NCBI GenBank assembly: GCA_028287185.1
Contig: JAQBQD010000043.1
Span: forward strand, 62,001-126,000
Direction: 5' to 3'
Source of the DNA: Gemmatimonadota bacterium
GTDB lineage: Bacteria > Gemmatimonadota > Gemmatimonadetes > Longimicrobiales > Longimicrobiaceae
Length of the DNA: 64,000 nt
Shown: in pieces, positions 42,403 to 50,183 of the stretch
Layout: every line of letters starts with the position of its first letter
How positions within the stretch are numbered: the stretch's first letter is position 1
Notes under the pieces: model-generated
Database searches by the model: none
The model's input: the letters and a program-made list of their open reading frames with translations, nothing else
What the model was told of the DNA's origin: nothing
Program-made: the position numbers and the translations under genes

Positions 42403-43005
42403 CTACTCCGGCCGCAGGTAGCGCAGCATCACGTTGCCGGACGGATACGATTTGGCCTCCGCCAGAACCAGTTCGCGGCCCGCCGGCGGCTCCGTCAGCA
42501 GCGTCCGCCCGCTGCCGAGCAGCACGGGGCTCACCACCAGCTGGTACTCGTCGATCAGCCCGTGCCGCGTCAGCTCCGAGACGACGGAGCCGCTGCCGAA
42601 GATCATCATGTCCTTCCCCGGCCCGGCCTTCATCGCCTCGATCTCGGCCGGGTCGATGCCGTGCAGGAGGCGCGAGTTGCTCCACGCCACTTCCTTCCGC
42701 GTGCGGGAGAACACCACCTTCTCCACGTCGTCGATCCACTTCGCCATGGCGTGGAGCTCCGGCGAGCGGCGGCCGGGCGCGTGCGGGTCTTCCGCATCCG
42801 GCGAGTCTCCGTCCAGCGCCCGCGGCCAGAAGCTCTCGAACATCTCGTACGTCCGCCGCCCGAACAGGATGGCGTCCGCATCGCCCAGGCTGCGGGCGGC
42901 CTCCCGGTCCAGCGCGGGCTCGGGCACCACCCAGTCCAGCCCGCCGTCGGCCGCGGAGAAGCACCCGTCCGCCGAAACCCGGTTGAACATCACGATCCGT
43001 CGCAT
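42403..43005 (-). CDS. Dihydrofolate reductase family protein (RibD C-terminal-like)
   Basis: 200-residue protein of the DHFR/RibD-C superfamily. Family features: MRRIVMFNRVSADGCFSAADGGLDW, DAILFGRRTYEMFESFWPR, KVVFSRTRKEVAWSNSRL, DMMIFGSGSVVSELTRHGLIDEYQLVVSPVLLGSGRTL. It keeps the NADPH-binding FGSGS loop. These proteins often accompany YCII/ECF sigma modules, as here, where a YCII gene lies 107 bases upstream. They are not the folate enzyme; the real substrate is unknown. Confidence 0.87.
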   Translation of the reverse strand: MRRIVMFNRVSADGCFSAADGGLDWVVPEPALDREAARSLGDADAILFGRRTYEMFESFWPRALDGDSPDAEDPHAPGRRSPELHAMAKWIDDVEKVVFSRTRKEVAWSNSRLLHGIDPAEIEAMKAGPGKDMMIFGSGSVVSELTRHGLIDEYQLVVSPVLLGSGRTLLTEPPAGRELVLAEAKSYPSGNVMLRYLRPE

Positions 43006-43111
43006 GGCCGTCCCCGTATGTGGTTGCCGATCGATATTCGCGATTGGCCCTCCGTCCCGATCGTCCGTCGGGGGGAAGGATCTTGTCCGTAGATCTGCCG
43101 CCGACGTCCGC

Positions 43112-43468
43112 TCAGGCGGGCATCGCCATCACCGGTCGCACTTCCACCGATCCGCCGCCGTGCACCATCGGGCAGCCGGCCGCCAGCTCCGTGGCGTGCT
43201 CCAGGTCGCGCGCCTCGATCACCATGAAGCCCAGCACCAGGTCCTTCGCCTCCACGTACGGGCCGTCGGTCACGGCCTTCTGCGCTCCGCGGACGACCTT
43301 GCCGCCACGCTCCAGCGGCTGCCCGTGGTTCTTCACGTGGCCGCCGGCCTCCAGCTCGCGCACCCAGGCCATCCACGCCTGCATGCTGCGCTGTGCGCTC
43401 TCGGGCGTGCCCATGGCCTCCCGCTGCTGCGCCTCGGTGGACCGGAACAGGTAGACGAAATCGCTCAC
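43112..43468 (-). CDS. YCII/DGPF-domain protein
   Basis: 118-residue YCII-domain (YciI-like, PF03795) protein. The diagnostic element is KAVTDGPYVEAKDLVLGFMVIEARDLEHATELAAGCPMV, where the DGP loop and C-P motif mark the DGPF branch. The barrel-like alpha/beta fold usually forms homodimers, and genes are typically next to ECF42 sigma factors. It is the most divergent of three YCII proteins in this locus. Confidence 0.85.
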   Translation of the reverse strand: MSDFVYLFRSTEAQQREAMGTPESAQRSMQAWMAWVRELEAGGHVKNHGQPLERGGKVVRGAQKAVTDGPYVEAKDLVLGFMVIEARDLEHATELAAGCPMVHGGGSVEVRPVMAMPA

Positions 43469-43613
43469 GATGCTGCTCCCCAGGTGTGGCGCCCGCCAGT
43501 GGAACGCAGACCCGTTTCCGCGCCCCCGGCGGGTGCTTCACCTCATCGACGCTCGGCCGGACGGCCGCCGGACATTTTTCTTCGCGGACCGATGACGCGC
43601 GGAATACCGGCCG

Positions 43614-44900
43614 CTACGCCTCGCTCGCCGCATCCTTCCCACGCACCGCGGCCGCGAGGCGGGCGGCCTTCATGGTGAGGTAGTCGCGCTCGGGAACGCT
43701 CGTCGTCCGTTCGGCGGCGGCGCGGTAGTGGGCGATGGCGCGCGCGGGGTCGCCGGCCCGCTCGTGCAGGTGCCCGCGGACGGCGTCCAGGCGGTAGTGC
43801 CCTGCCACCCGCGCGTCGCCATCGAGCACGTCCAGCAGCGCGAGCGCCGCGGGCGGCCCGTGCACCATCGCCGCTGCGATCGCATGGCTCAGCGCCACCA
43901 TCGGGTTGTCGGACAGGCGCTTGAGGACGCCGTACAGCGCCAGGATCTGCGGCCAGTCGGTGTCCTCCACGCGCGCGGCCTCGTCGTGCACGGCGGCGAC
44001 GGCGGCCTGGAGCTGGTAGTAGCCGGTGGGCGAGGTGGAGAGCGCGTGGGAGACGAGCGCGACACCCTCGGCGATCAGGCCGCGATCCCACAGGGTGCGG
44101 TCCTGCTCGTCCAGCGGGATCAGCTCGCCGCTCGCGCCGGTGCGGGCGGCGCGGCGTGCGTCCGTCAGCAGCATCAGCGCCAGCAGACCCGCGACCTCGC
44201 CGTCGTCCGGCAGAAGTGCGCGGAGGGCGCGGGCGAGGCGGATGGCCTCGTTCGACAGATCGGTGCGATGGAGGCTCGGGCCGGCGCTCGTCGTATATCC
44301 CTCGTTGAAGATCAGATACAGCACGTGCAGCACGGCGGCGAGGCGCGCGGCGCGCTCGTCGGCACCCGGCATGTCGAACGGCACGCCGGACGCCTTGATG
44401 CTCTGCTTGGCGCGGCTGATCCGCTGCGCCATCGTGGCCTCGGGCACCAGGAAGGCGCTGGCGATCTCCGCCGTCGTCAGCCCGCCCACCGCGCGGAGGG
44501 TGAGTGCGATCGCGGAGGCGGACGTGAGCGCGGGGTGGCAGCACATGAAGAGCAGGACGAGCGAGTCGTCCCCATCCACCCCCACCTCCGCGTCCAGCGG
44601 CGGCACGAAGGCCCAGTCGGCCCACACCTCGCTCGCCACGGCGTCCTCGCGGCGGCGGCGCGCCATCTCGCTGCGCAGGTGGTCGGTGATGCGGCGCAGG
44701 GCCACGTGGTACAGCCAGCCGCGCGGGTTCTGCGGGATGCCGGTCGCGGGCCACCGCTCGGCCGCGGCGATCAGCGCCTCCTGCACGGCGTCCTCCGCGG
44801 CCGCGAAGTCGCCGTGGCGGCGGGCGACGGCGCCGAGCACCTGCGGAGCAAGCTCGCGCAGCAGGTGCCCGACGGTGCCCTCGGTCGACTGCGGCGTCAC
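43614..44900 (-). CDS. ECF42-type RNA polymerase sigma factor with C-terminal TPR-like domain
   Basis: 428-residue ECF sigma factor. Region 2 has HGDFAAAEDAVQEALIAAAERWP and NPRGWLYHVALRRITD. Region 4 has GGLTTAEIASAFLVPEATMAQRISRAKQSIK, with a DUF6596-like linker HLYLIFNEGYTTS (here VLHVLYLIFNEGYTTS). The large C-terminal part (about 200-428) is helical with tetratricopeptide-like GYYQLQAAVAAVHDEA ... LSHAIAAAMVHGPPAALALLD repeats, and replaces an anti-sigma factor in this group. It starts with GTG in a GTGA overlap with the upstream YCII gene, so the two proteins are made together. Confidence 0.88.
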   Translation of the reverse strand: MTPQSTEGTVGHLLRELAPQVLGAVARRHGDFAAAEDAVQEALIAAAERWPATGIPQNPRGWLYHVALRRITDHLRSEMARRRREDAVASEVWADWAFVPPLDAEVGVDGDDSLVLLFMCCHPALTSASAIALTLRAVGGLTTAEIASAFLVPEATMAQRISRAKQSIKASGVPFDMPGADERAARLAAVLHVLYLIFNEGYTTSAGPSLHRTDLSNEAIRLARALRALLPDDGEVAGLLALMLLTDARRAARTGASGELIPLDEQDRTLWDRGLIAEGVALVSHALSTSPTGYYQLQAAVAAVHDEAARVEDTDWPQILALYGVLKRLSDNPMVALSHAIAAAMVHGPPAALALLDVLDGDARVAGHYRLDAVRGHLHERAGDPARAIAHYRAAAERTTSVPERDYLTMKAARLAAAVRGKDAASEA

Positions 44901-45295
44901 GCGTCGGTCGGCGGGGCGCTCATGACCTGGCGGACCTCGATCGCCATGTTCAGCGGCGCTCCGCCGGGCCCGGGCGCGGCGGAGGCCTTCGCCGCCAGCT
45001 CGTACGCGCGCTCGGGCGAATCCACCTCCACGACCCAGAAGCCGGCCAGGAACTCCTTGGTCTCGGGGAACGGGCCGTCCGTCACCGGCGCGCCGTCCTT
45101 GCCGGCGCGCACCACCTTCGCTTCGCCCGGCGCGGCCAGCCCCTGGCCGTCCACCCACTCGCCCGAGGCGGTGAGCTCCTTGTTGAAGTCGTGCATGAAC
45201 GCGATGTGCGCCTTGAAGTCCTCGGGCGACCAGCTCCCGACCTGGTACTCGCCCGTCACGCCGCGCGGCGTGTGCATCATCATCATGTACTTCAT
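44897..45295 (-). CDS. YCII/DGPF-domain protein, coupled to the ECF sigma gene
   Basis: 132-residue YCII-domain protein. It starts MKYMMMMHTPRGVTGEYQVG and has the DGPFPETKEFLAGFWVVEVDSPERAYELA signature that names the DGPF family. It is translated before the sigma factor, with a GTGA overlap, so it is a likely partner or sensor. It shares long stretches with the YCII protein at 45604, including 73 identical nucleotides. Confidence 0.88.
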   Translation of the reverse strand: MKYMMMMHTPRGVTGEYQVGSWSPEDFKAHIAFMHDFNKELTASGEWVDGQGLAAPGEAKVVRAGKDGAPVTDGPFPETKEFLAGFWVVEVDSPERAYELAAKASAAPGPGGAPLNMAIEVRQVMSAPPTDA

Positions 45296-45603
45296 GGTTC
45301 GTTCTCCTGTCTGGGGTTCGCCGCCGTTGCCGGCGTCTCGCGAAGTGGCCGTCGTTGGCCCTTGCATGCAGTAGTCGGAGCCGAGGGCGCATTCTCTACA
45401 TCGTCCTCGAAAAGTCTTTCGATCGGGGTCGGCTCCCGCTCCGACCGCGCACGATCGCCCCCTCCGCGTTGCCGTTTCGTTTCGCCGCCGCGTTGCGTGG
45501 ACGGTGGCGTCGCGGCTTCACGCCTGCATATGACCACGCCCCACACCCGGCGCGCAAGCTCGCGCGGCGGATGCAGGGCGGGGAAGTCGATGGAAGCGTG
45601 CGA
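45296..45603. other. Intergenic between two YCII genes
   Basis: About 308 bases with no gene. The right part is relatively AT-rich (TTCTCTACATCGTCCTCGAAAAGTC) and is a reasonable place for the promoter of the YCII-sigma operon. Confidence 0.45.
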
Positions 45604-45999
45604 TCAGGCGTCCTGCGGCGGGCCGCTCATCACCTGGCGCACCTCGATCGGCATGTTCAGCGGCGCACCACCCGGTCCGGGCGCCGCGGACGCCCGCGCC
45701 GCGATGGCGTACGCGCGCTCGGGCGAATCCACCTCCACGACCCAGAAGCCGGCCAGGAACTCCTTGGTCTCGGGGAACGGCCCGTCCGTCATCGGCGTGC
45801 CGCGACGGCCCGCGCGCACCAGCCTGGCCTGCGCCGGCGGGGTGAGCGCCCGCACGTGCACGAACTCGCCGGCCTCCGCGAGATCCTTGTTCAGCCGGTC
45901 CCAGTACGCCAGGTGCGCCGTCCAGTCCTCCGGCTTCCACTCGCCGTGCTGGTACTCCCCCGTCCCCGCCGGCGTGTGCATCATCAGCATGTACTTCAT
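45604..45999 (-). CDS. YCII/DGPF-domain protein (duplicate)
   Basis: 131-residue YCII protein, closely similar to the product at 44897. It begins MKYMLMMHTPAGTGEYQHGE and carries the same DGPFPETKEFLAGFWVVEVD, then SPERAY ... APGPGGAPLNMPIEVRQVMSGPP. The ATG at 45999 has GGAGG eight bases upstream. It is separated by 308 bases from the sigma operon and seems to have its own promoter; it probably arose by tandem duplication. Confidence 0.87.
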   Translation of the reverse strand: MKYMLMMHTPAGTGEYQHGEWKPEDWTAHLAYWDRLNKDLAEAGEFVHVRALTPPAQARLVRAGRRGTPMTDGPFPETKEFLAGFWVVEVDSPERAYAIAARASAAPGPGGAPLNMPIEVRQVMSGPPQDA

Positions 46000-46293
46000 C
46001 GTGACCTCCGTCTCCGGTGTGGTGCCGTCGTCGGCGTGCAAAGCGGCCGCGGTCGGCGCTTGCGAAGAGGAGTCGGAGCCCGCGAAGCGATCTCTACGTA
46101 TTGGTGAACGACGACGCTGCTTCGCAGAAATCCTGTTGTGTTGGCCAAGTCGGTTGGAAACGATCTACGGAATCGTAGCGCGATCGGCTCCTTCGTGTCA
46201 TTTTCCACGGAGGTGGTCGACAAACTATGCGTGGACCGCGTCTCTCACCGCTCAGACTCCTGTTTCATCCCACGATCACCCACAGAGGAAATC

Positions 46294-46722
46294 ATGGATC
46301 CGCTTCAATCGCCTGCACAGCTGATCTGCCCCCACTGCGGCAACGCGTCGAAGACGAGCGACTATTGCAGCAACTGCTCGGGAAGGATCGCCCCGCGCAC
46401 GGCGGCGGGCCCCGTAGCCCGTCCCGCGCCGGCGCTACCCGGCGAGGAACAGGCCGCCATTCTTGGGTTGCTGGCGATGGTCATCCTAGCGGGCGGGCTG
46501 CTCTCCGCCCTCTACGTGTGGGCGACGTACGGGACGATCGCGAGTGGAGGGATTTTCGGCCAGGAGGTATCGGTGTCGAACCCGTACGCGAAGATCGCCG
46601 CCGCCGCCATCGCGTCCAACAGTGTGATATGGGCGGCGTTGCTCAGCGGCGTGTCGCGGTCGATCCAGAACACCATCGAGCTCTCGCGCCAGATCTCGCG
46701 TCTCGCCACAAAGCAGGATTGA
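46294..46722 (+). CDS. Zinc-ribbon protein with two transmembrane helices
   Basis: 142-residue protein not tied to a known family. N-terminal zinc ribbon ICPHCG ... DYCSNCSG (C12, C15, C25, C28), a Pro/Ala linker, a hydrophobic helix from about 52 to 77 (AAILGLLAMVILAGGLLSALY) and a second at about 105-125 (IAAAAIASNSVIWAALLSGV). The C-terminal tail is a short amphipathic helix. The ATG at 46294 has GAGGAAATC immediately upstream. The zinc-ribbon-first architecture suggests a membrane-anchored cytosolic zinc ribbon. Confidence 0.68.
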   Translation: MDPLQSPAQLICPHCGNASKTSDYCSNCSGRIAPRTAAGPVARPAPALPGEEQAAILGLLAMVILAGGLLSALYVWATYGTIASGGIFGQEVSVSNPYAKIAAAAIASNSVIWAALLSGVSRSIQNTIELSRQISRLATKQD

Positions 46723-46790
46723 TCGTGGATGACCAGGCCGCACCGCGCGCGAGGCGGCCTGGACAAGCTGAATTCATCCGAAGAACTGCC

Positions 46791-47276
46791 TTATCCAAAC
46801 ACCCACCCGCCCCCCAGCAACGGCGTGCTCGCGCACACCGGCCCACCGTCTCGCGCGGTGCCTACGATGCGCGCCTCCAGCACGGAACCCGGCTCCGCCG
46901 CAACGCGGTCGATCGCCTCCCAGGTGATGCCGGCGAGGCGCACCTTGGCGCGGCGGTCACAGGGCGAATTCCGATCGCCTGCGCGCTGGCCCGAGTTGAC
47001 GTAGACGAACCGGTCGGCGGGCGTGCCCTGAGCGAACGGGCCCAGGAAGTTCGGCGCGCCGTCGGTGGAGCTGGGCGCGACGCGGACGGTGAAGTCGAAC
47101 GACACCTCGGCCGCCGTCGTCCGCGTGGGCGGCAGCAGCTCGTCGCGGCCGCGCTGCACGGCGAACGCCACGCCGGGTGGCGGACCGAGTACGGTGATGC
47201 GCAGCGGAAGCTCACGCTCGGCGCGGGCGCCGGGGTGCTCAGGCCGGCTGGGCATCGGCCGCGGCGGCGAGGGCAC
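46791..47276 (-). CDS. DUF5990-like protein
   Basis: 161-residue protein with the DUF5990 pattern: LPLRITVLGPPPGVAFAVQRG, FDFTVRVAPSSTDGAPNFLGPFAQGTPADRFVYVNSGQRAG, and RRAKVRLAGITWEAID. The N-terminal 20 residues overlap the 3' end of the thiol peroxidase gene by about 38 bases (or 17 with the ATG at 47255), which suggests translational coupling rather than a shadow. No membrane segment. Function unknown; a beta-sandwich is likely. Confidence 0.7.
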   Translation of the reverse strand: MPSPPRPMPSRPEHPGARAERELPLRITVLGPPPGVAFAVQRGRDELLPPTRTTAAEVSFDFTVRVAPSSTDGAPNFLGPFAQGTPADRFVYVNSGQRAGDRNSPCDRRAKVRLAGITWEAIDRVAAEPGSVLEARIVGTARDGGPVCASTPLLGGGWVFG

Positions 47277-47784
47277 GGAGGGCGGCGTCGTAGTCGGGCT
47301 CCTTCATCTGGTCGGCCACGTACTCGGCGTGCGCGATCCGGCCGTCCGCGTCGATGACGAACACGGCGCGCTGCAGCAGGCGCCACTCCTTCAGCAGCAC
47401 GCCGTAGTCCTTCCCGAAGCGCTCGCTACGGTGCGACGACAGCGCGTCGTGGCGAATGCCCTCCGCCGTGCGCCAGCGGAGCTGCGCGAACGGCAGGTCC
47501 ATGCTGACGGTGTAGATGCGCGCGCCGGGCGCCGCCTCGTCCACCAGCGCCTGCCACCGGCACGTCTCCACGTGGCACACGGGCGTGTCCAGCGAGTTCA
47601 CAACGTTCAGCAGCCGCGCGCCGCCGGCGGAGTCGGCCAGCGTCACCGTGTGCGGAAACGCCGCGCCCGCGTCCAGGCAGTCCATCGCGAAATCCGGCGC
47701 CGGGTCGCCGACGTTCAGCTTGTGCCCCACCACCGTCAGCCGAACGCCTTCCTCGAACGCCTCGCCCGTCCTTTCCTCGGCCAT
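47239..47784 (-). CDS. tpx: Thiol peroxidase (Tpx) lacking the usual resolving cysteine
   Basis: Peroxiredoxin of the Tpx/atypical 2-Cys group, 181 residues, reducing peroxides via thioredoxin. The peroxidatic cysteine is C70 in NSLDTPVCHVET. Tpx normally has its resolving cysteine in SxDLPFAQxRFC; here the same site reads MDLPFAQLRWRTAEG, with Arg in place of Cys. A different cysteine, C75, sits five residues from C70, and C36 is a third. So the resolving partner must be C75, C36 or an external thiol. The ATG at 47784 is used; upstream codons are non-coding in character. Confidence 0.87.
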   Translation of the reverse strand: MAEERTGEAFEEGVRLTVVGHKLNVGDPAPDFAMDCLDAGAAFPHTVTLADSAGGARLLNVVNSLDTPVCHVETCRWQALVDEAAPGARIYTVSMDLPFAQLRWRTAEGIRHDALSSHRSERFGKDYGVLLKEWRLLQRAVFVIDADGRIAHAEYVADQMKEPDYDAALRALAAAADAQPA

Positions 47785-48008
47785 CCGCGCCTCCCGGTTC
47801 GTTCGTTGGATTGTGCGCCCACGCTCTATTCCACCTTGCCCGTTCCCCGAAGCCGCCCCGTGAGGCCGCAGGCGAACGGGCATCACCGGATTCGCAGGCT
47901 CGACCAGCGGATTCAGATACCCGGCCAGGGATCGAGATGCCGGCCGTCGCGACCACGGACTTCCGAAACGCACGATGGATCACGCGCCGCGAGTCGAAGG
48001 GCGGCTCG

Positions 48009-48269
48009 TCAATCGAAGCTGTTGGTGACGACGGTGCTCGCGATGATCTTGCCTCCGCGGACCACGGCGTAGCCGGTCTGCTTCCCGAGCTTCTTCCACG
48101 TGTTGGACGGGTTGGCGAAGGCCCACACCTCCTCGCCCTCGCCGGCCTGCGCCTTCAGCTTCTGCCACGCCATGCGGATGCGCAGTGCCGGCGTCGCCGG
48201 CAGCTTGCGGTGCTCCGCGACGGGCGCGTTCTCGCATCTCTGGGTCAGCCATTCGACCGGAATCTTCAT
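48009..48269 (-). CDS. Hypothetical protein, 86 aa
   Basis: Small soluble protein. Its middle, RIRMAWQKLKAQAGEGEEVWAFANPSNTWKKLGKQTGYAVVRGGKIIASTVV, reads as helix then a beta hairpin, with two adjacent aromatic positions. Third-position G+C bias and an ATG with upstream CCGGA-like sequence support coding. No family recognised. It lies between tpx (224 bases) and the membrane-protein gene and is separated from both. Confidence 0.6.
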   Translation of the reverse strand: MKIPVEWLTQRCENAPVAEHRKLPATPALRIRMAWQKLKAQAGEGEEVWAFANPSNTWKKLGKQTGYAVVRGGKIIASTVVTNSFD

Positions 48270-48362
48270 CGGCAGCCTGTGAAGTCGTTCGGATGAGGAT
48301 GGGCCGCGTGGATGCCGAACGCGGCGAAGGGGGGGTGCGTCGGTGGATGCAGGGCCGCCGGA

Positions 48363-49067
48363 TCAGGCGCCCCGTGGACGCGCAGGGTCGGTCGATCCGG
48401 ACTCCTCCGCATCCAGGAACTTGCGGGCGAAGACGGTGGCGAAGCTGAACCCCGCCGCCTGCCAGAACCACACGCTCGTCGCCAGGAACCCCACGCCGAG
48501 CCCCAGAAGGCCCACGAGCGAGACCGCCAGCGCGGCCAGCGCGATGCCCCAGGCGCGCCAGTAGTCGGCGCCGCCCTCCAGCGCGCGGGAGAGCGCGCGG
48601 AAGGGATCGTAGATCTCCGCCGGGTCGAAGCGCCAGCAGTAGTGCGTCATGTAGCCGGGGATGGCGACGGTCGCCAGCAGCGCCAGCACCACCGCGGCGC
48701 CCGCCAGCGCCGGCGAATGCCAGCGCGCCGCCGCCCACCCCAGCGCCGCCGCGGGGCTGTAGTAGAACGCCATCCCGCCGAAGGTGAGCGCCCCGTGCCG
48801 CAGCAGCGCCCCGTAGCCGCGCCACGCGGGCCACGCCGGCCGCCCGTGCAGCATGTTGTGCACGAAGGCGATGCGGTGCCCCATGTTGAGCAGCCAGCCC
48901 ACACCGGGAAGCAGCAGCAGCGCCCCGCCGATCAGCACCTCGCGCCGCGCCGCCGCCGACTGCAGCGGGAACGCGAACGACGTCCGCAGCGACAGCGGCG
49001 TCCGCAGGTCGATTGGCTGTGCGGCGCCGGACGTCCCTGGCGCCTTCTCCATCGCGATCGTGCTCAT
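48363..49067 (-). CDS. Multi-pass membrane protein (DUF4013-like)
   Basis: 234-residue integral membrane protein with about five hydrophobic segments, including EVLIGGALLLLPGVGWLLNMGHRIAF, GAAVVLALLATVAIPGYM and GIALAALAVSLVGLLGLGVGFLATSVWFW. The LLPGVGWLLNxGHR and interspersed FDPAEIYDPFRAL fit the DUF4013 pattern of small multi-pass proteins. The N-terminal about 35 residues are cytosolic. No enzyme motif. It stands 33 bases downstream of the 140-aa ORF on the same strand. Confidence 0.65.
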   Translation of the reverse strand: MSTIAMEKAPGTSGAAQPIDLRTPLSLRTSFAFPLQSAAARREVLIGGALLLLPGVGWLLNMGHRIAFVHNMLHGRPAWPAWRGYGALLRHGALTFGGMAFYYSPAAALGWAAARWHSPALAGAAVVLALLATVAIPGYMTHYCWRFDPAEIYDPFRALSRALEGGADYWRAWGIALAALAVSLVGLLGLGVGFLATSVWFWQAAGFSFATVFARKFLDAEESGSTDPARPRGA

Positions 49068-49100
49068 GGACTGGGGATGCAGCTGGGGCGGCGGAAGGGA

Positions 49101-49523
49101 TCACATGGTGAAGTAGGCATCGTCGCGCACGCCGGCCAGCGCCTCGTCCAGCTCCACGTCGTGGTAGATCGTGATCCACTCCCCCGTGTAGCGCATGAAC
49201 GCCAGGTTGAAGCGCTCGCCGCCCGCGTACTCCAGCCGCGCGAACCGCATCTCGAACGTGGGCGAGATCGCGTTCGGAGATGGACAGGCGTAGATCGCCC
49301 GGAAGTAGAACCAGCCCTGGTGCCACTTCGTGAGCAGGTCCGTCACGTAGTTGAAGTCGTTGTCGGTGGGCGGCGGCTTCACGTAGCGCGGACGGAGCGT
49401 CTCCGCCACCAGCCGGTCGCCCTCCGCCTGCACGCGGCGCTTCAACGCATCGGGAATCTTGGGATGGACCGGGCGCGGGGACGCGCGGGCCCACACGCGC
49501 CGGGGTCGCTTCTTCGGAGGCAT
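49101..49523 (-). CDS. Hypothetical protein, 140 aa
   Basis: Not recognised. A basic N-terminus (PPKKRPRRVWARASPRPVHPKIP) is followed by a compact region: AEGDRLVAETLRPRYVKPP, DFNYVTDLLTKWHQGWFYFRAIYACPSPNAISPTFEMRFARLEY and FMRYTGEWITIYHDVELDEALAGVRD. The aromatic-rich alternation suggests an alpha/beta fold. Start at 49523 is the ATG after which composition is protein-like. It lies 19 bases from the SRPBCC gene, so likely in the same transcript. Confidence 0.6.
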   Translation of the reverse strand: MPPKKRPRRVWARASPRPVHPKIPDALKRRVQAEGDRLVAETLRPRYVKPPPTDNDFNYVTDLLTKWHQGWFYFRAIYACPSPNAISPTFEMRFARLEYAGGERFNLAFMRYTGEWITIYHDVELDEALAGVRDDAYFTM

Positions 49524-49542
49524 GGATCTCCCCGTCTCGGGA

Positions 49543-49995
49543 TCAGGTCGAAGATGGGTCGCCGCCGGCCGCCAGCGCCGCCAGCCGGTCCAGCGCGCCG
49601 GCGAAGAACGTACGCCTTGCCTCACGGGTGCGTTCGTCCGGCAGGTGCTCCTGGTGCAGCGCGACGACGGCGCGCGCGCCGCTGCCCAGCACCCGGAGCT
49701 GGATGGTGGACGCGCGCTCCCACCCCGGCGGCTGCCAGGTAAGGCGCAGGTGGCTTCCCGGCGACCAGACGCGCACCTCGCCCTCGCTGCCGTCCGACAG
49801 CCGGTAGCGCGCGCCGGGTTCCAGCTCCGCCGCCGGCCGCTCGCCCAGCCAAGCGCGCACGCCGTCCGCGGAGGTCACCAGCCGCCACGCCTCCTCCGCG
49901 TTCAGGTCCAGCGTGCGGCGGGCGCCCACCTGCCACCCCGCCGTCTTCGTGCGGCCGACGGACCGGGGCGCGTCTTCTGGCGAGTCGTCGTTCAT
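49543..49995 (-). CDS. SRPBCC/AHSA1-like domain protein
   Basis: 150-residue START-fold protein. RTLDLNAEEAWRLVTSADGVRAWLGE, then ELEPGARYRLSDGSEGEVRVW and HLRLTWQPPGWERASTIQLRVL are the AHSA1 pattern (Aha1-type). The C-terminal helix is EHLPDERTREARRTFFAGALDRLAALA. Such proteins bind hydrophobic ligands or Hsp90 clients; role unknown here. Its stop is 19 bases ahead of the 140-aa ORF. A strong hairpin at 50117-50156 separates it from ftsH upstream on the same strand. Confidence 0.78.
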   Translation of the reverse strand: MNDDSPEDAPRSVGRTKTAGWQVGARRTLDLNAEEAWRLVTSADGVRAWLGERPAAELEPGARYRLSDGSEGEVRVWSPGSHLRLTWQPPGWERASTIQLRVLGSGARAVVALHQEHLPDERTREARRTFFAGALDRLAALAAGGDPSST

Positions 49996-50116
49996 CGCGG
50001 AGCCGGGTTCGAGGGAGGATGGATGAAGGCGCGGGGCACGCCCGATGCGCGCCGACCGCGGTCCTCCTGCAACCCTAAGCGCCCAACCCGCCGCGCGCCA
50101 GACCGGACGTGGACGA

Positions 50117-50156
50117 GAACGCCCCCGCTCGCGACGGACGGCGGGCGGGGGCGTTC
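50117..50156 (-). terminator. Terminator of the ftsH-like gene
   Basis: GAACGCCCCCGC (50117-50128) pairs with GCGGGGGCGTTC (50145-50156) around a 16-base loop, just past the FtsH stop. Confidence 0.7.
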
Positions 50157-50183
50157 GGTCGAGAGGCGCTCTTCCGGGACGGT

